DNA from: Dehalococcoidia bacterium UBA2158
GTDB taxonomy: Bacteria > Chloroflexota > Dehalococcoidia > Lucifugimonadales > UBA3495
DNA: 5,208 nucleotides
Assembly (NCBI GenBank): GCA_002328185.1
Contig: DCWQ01000073.1
Span: 1,460-6,667 of the forward strand
Reading direction: 5' to 3'
The notes below the pieces were generated by a model that did not search any database, was not told the DNA's origin, and saw only the letters and a program-made list of their open reading frames with translations. A program made the position numbers and the translations under genes. Below, one piece after another: positions 1-5,208 of this stretch (position 1 is its first letter; each line of letters begins with the position of its first letter).

Positions 1-32
1 CCAACACTCGCATCAATAACGGCCATCGCGCC

Positions 33-38
33 GAGGAG
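33..38 (+). promoter_or_regulatory. Ribosome binding site of the MBL-fold hydrolase gene
   Basis: The purine-rich hexamer GAGGAG ends five bases before the ATG at 44-46. This spacing suits a Shine-Dalgarno site and supports ATG 44 as the true start. No promoter can be assigned because only 43 bases precede the gene. Confidence 0.75.
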
Positions 39-43
39 ACAAA

Positions 44-931
44 ATGCCCCACAGCACGTTGACCGTTGGCAATGTTGAGATCACGGTTCTCCACGATTCG
101 GAGGTCGCTTTGCCCTTCATCCGAACTTTCCCGGACGTTCCCAGGGATGCCTGGACTCCCTACATGGAACGGTACCCAGACGCCTACACGAAGACCGCCA
201 CGGGCGAGGACAGCCTCAGGGTCCACTTCGAGTGCTATCTGGTGCGCTCCCAGGGCCGGGTCTTGCTAGTGGACAGCGGACTGGGCAACGCCAACTCGAA
301 CCCCAACGTTGTGGAAATGATTGGCGGCGGAATTGACGGCGTGCTGTTGTCGGAACTCGAAAAAGCAGGGTTCAAGGCTTCAGATGTCGATACTGTGTTC
401 CTAACTCACTTGCACCCAGACCATGTGGGCTGGAACGTGGCACGGCCAGCGGCCGACAGTGCCGATGAGTCGCCGACCTTCCCCAACGCTCGCTACGTGG
501 CTCACGAGGCCGACTGGGCGGCTTTCGACACACCTCGAGACTCGGAGATCTTCGGCTACGACTGGTGGGCCCAGACCGTGGCGCCCCTCCGGCGATTTGG
601 CGTTCTGGACCTGATCACCGGCGAGACAGAACTCACGGGAGAACTGACCGTTACCCCGACTCCGGGGCACACCCCCGGCTCCATGAGCCTGATCGTGAAT
701 TCGGGCGGCGAGAAGGCGTTCATGATGGGCGACGTGTTCCATGGCCCGGCCCAGGTCACCGAGACTGACTGGGTGTTCCACTACGACATGGACCCGGAAA
801 CGGCCGGTGTGACTAGACGGGGCATGTTGGACCACGCTGAGCAGGACAATGCCGCCATAGCCATCTGCCACCACAGCGGCTTCGGACGGGTAGTCAGGGA
901 GAGCGGCAAGAGGTACTGGCAGGCGTTGTAG
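44..931 (+). CDS. MBL-fold metallo-hydrolase (lactonase-like)
   Basis: This 295-residue protein is a metallo-beta-lactamase-fold hydrolase, probably binding two metal ions and acting in the cytoplasm, since no signal peptide or membrane segment is visible. The metal-binding signature HLHPDH lies at residues 122-127 (His122, His124, Asp126, His127). Further ligands are His209 in TPGHTPGS, Asp230 in MMGDVF, and His276 (or His277) in CHHSGFG. The early strand motif VDSGLG (76-81) is also typical of the fold. The whole ligand set is present, so the enzyme is likely active. The length and the layout, with a long N-terminal part before the first metal motif, resemble the subgroup that includes N-acyl-homoserine lactonases and related esterases or lactonases, but family membership does not fix the substrate. 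The gene stands alone on the plus strand, converging on the minus-strand metabolic genes, and ends 39 bases before a strong hairpin. The fold assignment is firm; the substrate is unknown. Confidence 0.93.
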   Translation: MPHSTLTVGNVEITVLHDSEVALPFIRTFPDVPRDAWTPYMERYPDAYTKTATGEDSLRVHFECYLVRSQGRVLLVDSGLGNANSNPNVVEMIGGGIDGVLLSELEKAGFKASDVDTVFLTHLHPDHVGWNVARPAADSADESPTFPNARYVAHEADWAAFDTPRDSEIFGYDWWAQTVAPLRRFGVLDLITGETELTGELTVTPTPGHTPGSMSLIVNSGGEKAFMMGDVFHGPAQVTETDWVFHYDMDPETAGVTRRGMLDHAEQDNAAIAICHHSGFGRVVRESGKRYWQAL

Positions 932-970
932 GGGATTGGGTTCGTGCAGGGAGCCCAATCGCAAGACACA

Positions 971-1013
971 AAAAAGTGTAAGGGCACGGTATTACCGTGC
1001 CCTTACACTTTTT
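971..1013. terminator. Bidirectional intrinsic terminator between convergent genes
   Basis: A perfect 20-bp inverted repeat (arms 971-990 and 994-1013) encloses the three-base loop ATT. The GC-rich core GGGCACGGT pairs with ACCGTGCCC, and the outer stem is five A facing five T, so RNA from either strand gives a hairpin followed by a U run. It sits between the stop of the plus-strand hydrolase (931) and the stop of the minus-strand aminotransferase (1058), where a shared terminator is expected. The arms are unusually long and perfectly matched, so it could also be a copy of a dispersed palindromic repeat used as a terminator. Confidence 0.88.
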
Positions 1014-1019
1014 GTTCCA

Positions 1020-1042
1020 TTCGTGGTGAGCCCGTCGAACCA
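1020..1042. repeat. Candidate short dispersed repeat (TTCG...CGAACCA)
   Basis: The 23-base stretch begins TTCGTGGTGAGC and ends GTCGAACCA, with short complementary ends (TTCG with CGAA, and TGGT with ACCA). From memory it resembles a short intergenic repeat seen in many copies in several bacterial genomes. Only one copy is present in this window, so repeat status is an inference. It lies just beyond the terminator hairpin and before the aminotransferase stop codon. Confidence 0.35.
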
Positions 1043-1057
1043 ACTGCCAGCGTGGAC

Positions 1058-2347
1058 CTAGCGAATAAGCGGCACCACTTCACGCATGGCTTGGATGGTC
1101 TTTTCTACGTCTTCGTCGGTGTGGACGGCTGAGGGGTAGTATTTCTGGGCGCCTTTTAGGATTCCTCTTTCCAGCAGGCCGGTGTTGAACCGGGTCATCA
1201 TTGCGCTGTCGGCGGCCAGGGAATCGCGGTAGTTGGACACCGGCTGCTCAGAGAAGTAGACGTCGAAGATTGCGTCCTCTCCGCAGCTCTGCACCGGCAC
1301 GCCGTTCTCGTTGCAGATTTCCACCAGCGCCTCGCGTATGGCTGCGCCGGCCCCGTGCATCGTTGGGTAGGTGCCTTCTTCGCGCATCACGGCCAGGGTG
1401 GCTAGGCCGGCGGCGCAGGCCACAGGGTTGCCGTTCAGGGTGCCAATCTGGTTGACATAAGTGTCATTGTCGGAGGCTTCCCGGTCGAAAACCGATAGGA
1501 TATCGGCCCGGCCTAAGACGGCTGCCAGTGGGTAGCCGCCGCCCATGATCTTGCCCACGGTGCACATGTCCGGCGTTACGCCAAAGAACTCTTGGGCGCC
1601 GCCGTAGGCCAGGCGGAAGCTGGTCACCACTTCGTCAAATATTAGCGGGATATTGTGTTTTTTTGTCAGGTCGCGCAGTCCCTGCAGGAACCCCGGCTTG
1701 GGGGAAATGACCCTTTGTACCGGCTCCACGATCACCGCCGCGATGTCGTCGAGGTGGGCATTGATGATCGTCTCGGTGGTGGCCAGATCGTTGTACGGGG
1801 CGATGAGCATCAGGTCTTGAATAGCCTTGGGGATGCCGCCGCTGCTGGCCTGGGCCTGGGGGTACTCCACCGAAGCCGGTGGAGTCAGGCTCATCAGGGC
1901 GTAGTCGCTGGTGCCGTGGAAGCCGCCCTCGAACTTGAGAATCTTCTCTTTGCCCGTGAAGGCCCGGGCGGCGCGCATGGCATTGAAGCAGGCGTCGGTG
2001 CCGCTGGTGGTGAATCGCACCTGCTCGGCGCAAGGGACGGCGTTGACCATCACCTCGGCCAGTTCCACTGCTTTGTCGTTGGTGGCGAAGAAGGTGCTGC
2101 CGCCCTCAACCGCCTTGATGACGGCTTCGGTGACGGCCGGGTGGGCGTGGCCCAAGACCATGGGGCCGGAACCCATCAACCAGTCGACGTACTCGTTGCC
2201 GCTGACGTCGAAGATGTGGGAGCCCTTGCCGTGGGAGGCCAGGAAGTCCAGTTCCTGGGGGAGGGCAAGGTTACCGCCGTTGCCGCCCGGCAGATAACGC
2301 CGCGCTTTCTCCAGTAAACGTTGCTCAGCGTCGCTTCGACGGGCCAT
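1058..2347 (-). CDS. Class III PLP-dependent aminotransferase, GSAM-like
   Basis: This 429-residue protein is a fold-type I, class III PLP enzyme related to glutamate-1-semialdehyde 2,1-aminomutase (HemL). Visible features are the N-terminal ARRYLPGG motif (15-22), GPMVLGHAHP (61-70), the phosphate-binding SGTDA (115-119), FEGGFHG (139-145), YNDL (185-188), the cofactor-contacting Asp238 in FDEV, the Schiff-base lysine Lys266 in VGKIMGGGYP, and GTLNGNP (302-308). Length matches the family. It is not clearly HemL: the EPVAGN motif of classical HemL is replaced by EPVQRV (208-213), the glycine-rich lid segment after residue 150 differs, and no other tetrapyrrole gene is present. Transamination of an amino acid or amine, or an aminomutase reaction, are both possible; the substrate is unassigned. 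The gene follows malate dehydrogenase by 51 bp and is probably in the same transcript. A seven-A run encodes Lys229-Lys230. Family is sure, function is not. Confidence 0.93.
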   Translation of the reverse strand: MARRSDAEQRLLEKARRYLPGGNGGNLALPQELDFLASHGKGSHIFDVSGNEYVDWLMGSGPMVLGHAHPAVTEAVIKAVEGGSTFFATNDKAVELAEVMVNAVPCAEQVRFTTSGTDACFNAMRAARAFTGKEKILKFEGGFHGTSDYALMSLTPPASVEYPQAQASSGGIPKAIQDLMLIAPYNDLATTETIINAHLDDIAAVIVEPVQRVISPKPGFLQGLRDLTKKHNIPLIFDEVVTSFRLAYGGAQEFFGVTPDMCTVGKIMGGGYPLAAVLGRADILSVFDREASDNDTYVNQIGTLNGNPVACAAGLATLAVMREEGTYPTMHGAGAAIREALVEICNENGVPVQSCGEDAIFDVYFSEQPVSNYRDSLAADSAMMTRFNTGLLERGILKGAQKYYPSAVHTDEDVEKTIQAMREVVPLIR

Positions 2348-2354
2348 GGGGCGC

Positions 2355-2360
2355 CCTCCT
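2355..2360 (-). promoter_or_regulatory. Ribosome binding site of the aminotransferase gene
   Basis: On the minus strand the hexamer AGGAGG, a full match to the Shine-Dalgarno consensus, ends seven bases before the ATG at 2347-2345. It decides the start in favour of this ATG and implies efficient initiation. Confidence 0.85.
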
Positions 2361-2398
2361 CACAGAATATGTTTTCCCTAATTGTAAACCTGGGACCG

Positions 2399-3340
2399 CT
2401 AGGCCTCAGCCTTGGCTTTATTCATTACATCTACCAGTTCTTGAACGCTGGCAGCTGAGCCCTGGAGCGCCGTCTGCTCTTCGGGGGTCAGCTTGATCTC
2501 CATGACCTGTTCCATGCCGTCGGCCCCAAGCTTCACGGGGACGCCGACGCAGAGGCCGTTGATGCCGAACTCACCCTCTAGGTAGGCACAGGCGGGGAGC
2601 ACGCGTTTCTTGTCCAGCAGGACCGCCTCAACCATCTGGGTGATGGCGGCGGATGGTGCGTAGTAGGCGCTGCCCTCTTTCAGCAGCTCGACGATCTCGC
2701 CGCCACCGCCGCGGGTGCGCCGTACCAGTTGGTCGATCTTCTCTTCAGCCATCAGTTCGTTGATAGGGATGCCGCCCACGTTGGTGAAGCGGACCAGCGG
2801 CACCATGTCGTCGCCGTGGCCGCCCAGCACGAAGGCTTGGACATCCTCCACCGAGACCTTCAGTTCCTCGGCGATGAAGGTGCGGAAGCGGGCGGTGTCT
2901 AGAACGCCGGCCATGCCGAAGACCCGGCTCCGGGGGAATCCGCTGGCCTCATAGACGTTCTGGACCATGGCGTCCAGGGGGTTTGTAACAGGCATGATGA
3001 TACAGTCGGGGGAGTACTCGACCACCTGCTCCGTGACCGAAGATGTAATCCGCATGTTGGTCAACAGCAGGTCGTCGCGGCTCATGCCGGGGCGGCGGGC
3101 GATGCCGGCGGTGATGACCACCACTTCGGACCCGGCGGTCTCTTCGTAGCTGTTGCTGCCGGTGATCTTGGCGTCGGTGCCCATGACCGGGGCCGACTCC
3201 AGCATGTCCAGGGATTTGCCCTGAGGCAGGTCTTCAACCACGTCCACCAATACAACGTCGGTGTAGCCCAGCGCGTGGATCCTCTGTGCGGTGGTGGCGC
3301 CGACGTTGCCTGCACCGACAACTGTTACCTTGCTTCGCAT
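2399..3340 (-). CDS. mdh: Malate dehydrogenase, NAD-dependent (LDH-like type)
   Basis: This 313-residue cytoplasmic enzyme interconverts malate and oxaloacetate with NAD(H) in the TCA cycle. The Rossmann motif GAGNVG is at residues 9-14, and Asp33 at the end of the second strand predicts preference for NAD over NADP. The active-site loop reads ARRPGMSR: Arg82 sits where lactate dehydrogenases carry Gln, which assigns malate specificity, and Arg88 is the mobile-loop arginine. Asn120 (in VTNPLD), Asp148 and Arg151 (in LDTAR) and the catalytic His175 (in GGHGDD) complete the site. Length is normal for the LDH-like MDH group, and by eye it is closest to Chloroflexus-type MDH. The start is supported by a good ribosome site. 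The gene lies 185 bp downstream of isocitrate dehydrogenase on the same strand and 51 bp upstream of the aminotransferase. It may have its own promoter (see 3454-3459). Nothing is broken or missing. Confidence 0.97.
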   Translation of the reverse strand: MRSKVTVVGAGNVGATTAQRIHALGYTDVVLVDVVEDLPQGKSLDMLESAPVMGTDAKITGSNSYEETAGSEVVVITAGIARRPGMSRDDLLLTNMRITSSVTEQVVEYSPDCIIMPVTNPLDAMVQNVYEASGFPRSRVFGMAGVLDTARFRTFIAEELKVSVEDVQAFVLGGHGDDMVPLVRFTNVGGIPINELMAEEKIDQLVRRTRGGGGEIVELLKEGSAYYAPSAAITQMVEAVLLDKKRVLPACAYLEGEFGINGLCVGVPVKLGADGMEQVMEIKLTPEEQTALQGSAASVQELVDVMNKAKAEA

Positions 3341-3350
3341 ATTGTGTTCG

Positions 3351-3357
3351 CTCCTCT
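3351..3357 (-). promoter_or_regulatory. Ribosome binding site of mdh
   Basis: The minus-strand heptamer AGAGGAG lies ten bases before the ATG at 3340-3338. The spacing is at the long end of normal, and it supports this start, which also places the NAD-binding glycines at the usual distance from the N terminus. Confidence 0.75.
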
Positions 3358-3381
3358 GCTTAGAAACTTGCCTGACGGGAG

Positions 3382-3429
3382 AAATCCCCCCAATTCCCCT
3401 TCGCTAAAAGGGGTGTTCCGGGGGGATTT
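3382..3429. repeat. Nested inverted repeat in the icd-mdh gap
   Basis: The outer arms AAATCCCCCC (3382-3391) and GGGGGGATTT (3420-3429) are perfectly complementary over 10 bp. Inside them a second stem, CCCCTT (3396-3401) with AAGGGG (3408-3413), closes a six-base loop; the two stems are separated by unequal unpaired segments of four and six bases. Neither side continues as a proper T run, so it is a poor intrinsic terminator. The structure is typical of small dispersed palindromic or MITE-like elements. It would fall inside the mdh leader if the candidate -10 box upstream is used. Element identity is inferred; the pairing is directly visible. Confidence 0.7.
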
Positions 3430-3453
3430 ATTGTTGCCTACGCTAACCGGCCC

Positions 3454-3459
3454 ATTATA
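3454..3459 (-). promoter_or_regulatory. Candidate -10 box for mdh
   Basis: On the minus strand the hexamer is TATAAT, an exact sigma-70-type -10 consensus, inside the AT-rich context CATATATAATG. No good -35 box is found: at 17-bp spacing the hexamer is TACCGA, with only two consensus matches. If used, transcription would start near 3447 and give a leader of about 107 nt carrying the nested hairpin and the mdh ribosome site. Confidence 0.4.
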
Positions 3460-3486
3460 TATGAGAACCAGTCGATTCGGTACCCG

Positions 3487-3516
3487 GGCTGGCAGAAGAA
3501 AACGCCTCAGCCAGCC
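3487..3516 (-). other. Small hairpin after the icd stop codon
   Basis: A 7-bp perfect stem (GGCTGGC with GCCAGCC, 3510-3516 and 3487-3493) encloses 16 bases and starts nine bases after the icd stop codon. No T run follows, so it is not a standard intrinsic terminator. It may stabilise the transcript end or be chance in GC-rich DNA. Confidence 0.25.
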
Positions 3517-3525
3517 AGAGATTTT

Positions 3526-5208
3526 CTAGATTGCGTCCACGATTGCATTCAGGGTGGCGCTGGGGCGCATGGCTTTGGCGGCCAATTCTTGATTTGGATG
3601 GTAGTAACCACCGATATCCACCGCCTGCCCCTGGGCGTCGATCAGCTCCTGTACGATCTTGTCCTCGTTGGCGGCCATCTGCTTTGCCACCTCGGTAAAG
3701 CGAGATTGCAACTCGGAATCTTTGGTCTGGTTGGCCAGCGCTTCCGCCCAGTAAAGAGCGAGGTAGAAATGGCTGCCCCGGGTGTCCAATTCGTTCACCC
3801 GGCGGGACGGCGACCGGTTGTTGTCTAGATGCTTCGAGATCGCTTCGTCCAAGGTGTCAGCTAAGAGCTGGGCCTTGTCGTTCTTGTACACCTGGGCAAG
3901 GTGCTCGAAGGAAGCGACGAGGGCGCAGAACTCACCCAGAGAATCCCACCGTAGGTGGCCCTCCTCCAGGAATTGTTGGACGTGCCTGGGCGCCGATCCC
4001 CCGGCGCCGGTCTCAAACATCCCGCCACCCTGAAGCAGGGGGACCACCGACAGCATCTTGGCGCTGGTGCCCAGTTCGAGGATGGGGAAGAGGTCGGTCA
4101 GATAATCACGCAGCACGTTGCCGGTGATGGAGATGGAGTCCTGGCCAGCCCGGCTACGCTCCATGGTCAACTTCACCGCGTCTACGGTAGCCATGGTGCG
4201 AACGTCCAACCCGGTGGTGTCATGGTTGGGCAGATATTTGTCCACTTTCTTGATCAATTCAGCGTCATGGGCCCTGTTCGGGTCCAGCCAGAAAATGGCG
4301 GGTGAGTCGGTGATTCTAGCCCTGGTTACTCCAAGTTTGACCCAGTCCTCGATGGCCGTGTCCTTGGTCTGGCACATGCGGAAGATATCGTCTTCCTCGA
4401 CGAGCTGGTCCATCAAGACTGCGCCAGATGCGTCGACCACCCGGATCGACCCGTTACCGGGGGCTTTGAAGGTCTTATCGTGAGACCCATATTCCTCGGC
4501 TTGTTGGGCCATCAGCCCGACATTGGCGACGCTACCCATGGTAGCGGGGTCAAACGATCCTTTCTCTTGGCAGTCGTCGATCACTGCCTGATACAGGGTC
4601 GCATAAGACCGGTCTGGGATCATGGCGACGGTGTCATGGAGTTCGTTGTCGGGACCCCATGTGCGGCCGCCGTCCCGGACCATCACGGGCATGGTGGCGT
4701 CGATGATCACATCGCTCGGCACGTGCAAGTTGGTGATGCCCCGGCTGGAGTTCACCATCATCAGCTCCGGGCGAACGCCATAGACAGCCTGAATATCGGC
4801 CTCGATCTCCTCTCGTTTGTCATCTGTCAGAGATTGAATTTTGGTGTAGAGCTCGGCGATCCCATTGTCGGGGTTCACCGCAAGCTCACCCAGTTCAGCC
4901 GAGTGCTTATCCAGCACGTCTTCGTAGTAAACCGACACGCAGTGGCCGAAGATTATTGGATCGGAAATGCGCATCATTGTGGTCTTCACATGCAGCGAAA
5001 GCAGCACGCCATCGGCTTTAGCCCTTCTCATCTCTTCGGCGTAAAACTCGCGCAGTTCCCTGACGTTCATCACCGCACAATCGATGATTTCGTCAGCTAC
5101 CAAAGGGATGCCCTCTTTTAGTCCCGTGGTGCGTCCATCGCGGGCTACATATTCGATCTTGGCCGAACCAGCAGCCGCGATCGTCACAGCCTGTTCGCTG
5201 CCGTAGAA
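3526..5208 (-). CDS. icd: Isocitrate dehydrogenase, monomeric NADP type (5' part outside window)
   Basis: This gene encodes the NADP-dependent monomeric isocitrate dehydrogenase, which oxidatively decarboxylates isocitrate to 2-oxoglutarate with a divalent metal in the cytoplasm. The reading frame is open to the window edge: the first visible residues, FYGSEQAVTIAAAGS, are an internal segment of the family, so the GTG at 5187-5185 is a valine codon and not the start. The visible 560 residues are the C-terminal three quarters of a protein of about 740 residues; roughly 180 are missing. Recognisable conserved blocks are SLHVKTTMM (with the lysine equivalent to Lys255 of the Azotobacter enzyme, from memory), NLHVPSDVIIDATMP (metal-binding aspartate), RSYATLYQAVID, VGLMAQQAEEYGSHDKTF, TGNVLRDYLTDLFP (the RD...D residues of the active site), ETGAGGSAPRHVQQFLEEG and the C-terminal GGYYHP...RPSATLNAI. 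All key motifs in this portion are intact. It lies upstream of mdh on the same strand. Confidence 0.96.
   Translation of the reverse strand, partial: FYGSEQAVTIAAAGSAKIEYVARDGRTTGLKEGIPLVADEIIDCAVMNVRELREFYAEEMRRAKADGVLLSLHVKTTMMRISDPIIFGHCVSVYYEDVLDKHSAELGELAVNPDNGIAELYTKIQSLTDDKREEIEADIQAVYGVRPELMMVNSSRGITNLHVPSDVIIDATMPVMVRDGGRTWGPDNELHDTVAMIPDRSYATLYQAVIDDCQEKGSFDPATMGSVANVGLMAQQAEEYGSHDKTFKAPGNGSIRVVDASGAVLMDQLVEEDDIFRMCQTKDTAIEDWVKLGVTRARITDSPAIFWLDPNRAHDAELIKKVDKYLPNHDTTGLDVRTMATVDAVKLTMERSRAGQDSISITGNVLRDYLTDLFPILELGTSAKMLSVVPLLQGGGMFETGAGGSAPRHVQQFLEEGHLRWDSLGEFCALVASFEHLAQVYKNDKAQLLADTLDEAISKHLDNNRSPSRRVNELDTRGSHFYLALYWAEALANQTKDSELQSRFTEVAKQMAANEDKIVQELIDAQGQAVDIGGYYHPNQELAAKAMRPSATLNAIVDAI

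Noticed and set aside
2..19. Possible tail of an upstream plus-strand gene ending with TAA at 17-19
   Set aside because: Only five codons would be visible, too few to distinguish from chance.
401..964. A 187-codon open frame on the minus strand opposite the MBL hydrolase
   Set aside because: It overlaps a gene with a complete catalytic motif set, runs towards the shared terminator, has no recognisable domain, and is explained by codon-position bias in GC-rich DNA.
944..1132. A 62-codon plus-strand open frame starting at GTG across the terminator
   Set aside because: It reads through the 43-nt hairpin and into the aminotransferase 3' end, with no ribosome site and no plausible protein features.
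1655..2317. A 220-codon plus-strand open frame opposite the aminotransferase
   Set aside because: Antisense shadow of a clear class III aminotransferase; low-complexity Gly/Ala/Val-rich composition and no family motif.
1058..2347. Naming the aminotransferase hemL
   Set aside because: Motif differences from classical glutamate-1-semialdehyde aminomutase and the absence of tetrapyrrole neighbours make the specific name unsafe.
2348..2398. Promoter-like TTTACA and TATTCT in the mdh-aminotransferase gap
   Set aside because: The two boxes are only about 13 bases apart, too close for a sigma-70 promoter; a short co-transcribed spacer is simpler.
4480..5121. A 213-codon plus-strand open frame opposite isocitrate dehydrogenase
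   Set aside because: Antisense shadow of a strongly conserved enzyme; the His/Val-rich composition reflects the reverse complement of the real codons.
3526..5187. GTG at 5187-5185 as the start of isocitrate dehydrogenase
   Set aside because: The frame stays open to the window edge, and the seven upstream codons (FYGSEQA) continue a conserved family segment, so this is an internal valine and the gene is cut by the window.

Overview
The window looks like ordinary chromosomal DNA from a moderately GC-rich, free-living bacterium. The malate dehydrogenase is of the lactate-dehydrogenase-like type and resembles, from memory, that of Chloroflexus. Together with a monomeric-type isocitrate dehydrogenase and several intergenic palindromes, this points tentatively to Chloroflexota (perhaps a Dehalococcoidia/SAR202-like lineage). 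That placement is inference and has not been tested by any search.

Layout: positions 44-931 on the plus strand encode a metallo-beta-lactamase-fold hydrolase with its own ribosome binding site. It converges on a minus-strand block, and a 43-nt near-perfect inverted repeat at 971-1013, with an A run on one side and a T run on the other, lies between the two as a probable bidirectional terminator. The minus-strand block reads, in transcription order, isocitrate dehydrogenase (5208-3526, its 5' part lies outside the window), malate dehydrogenase (3340-2399) and a class III PLP-dependent aminotransferase of the glutamate-1-semialdehyde aminomutase type (2347-1058).

Isocitrate and malate dehydrogenase are two oxidative steps of the TCA cycle: the first gives 2-oxoglutarate and NADPH, the second interconverts malate and oxaloacetate with NAD(H). 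The aminotransferase starts only 51 bp after malate dehydrogenase and is probably co-transcribed with it, but its substrate cannot be read from the sequence. The 185-bp gap between the two dehydrogenases holds a nested inverted repeat and a candidate -10 box, so malate dehydrogenase may have its own promoter with a structured leader of about 107 nt.

I found no mobile element, tRNA, rRNA, CRISPR array or defence system, and no convincing evidence of a previously undescribed system. The most useful second-look items are the three intergenic palindromic or repeat-like elements, the uncertain substrate of the aminotransferase, and the structured region in front of malate dehydrogenase.
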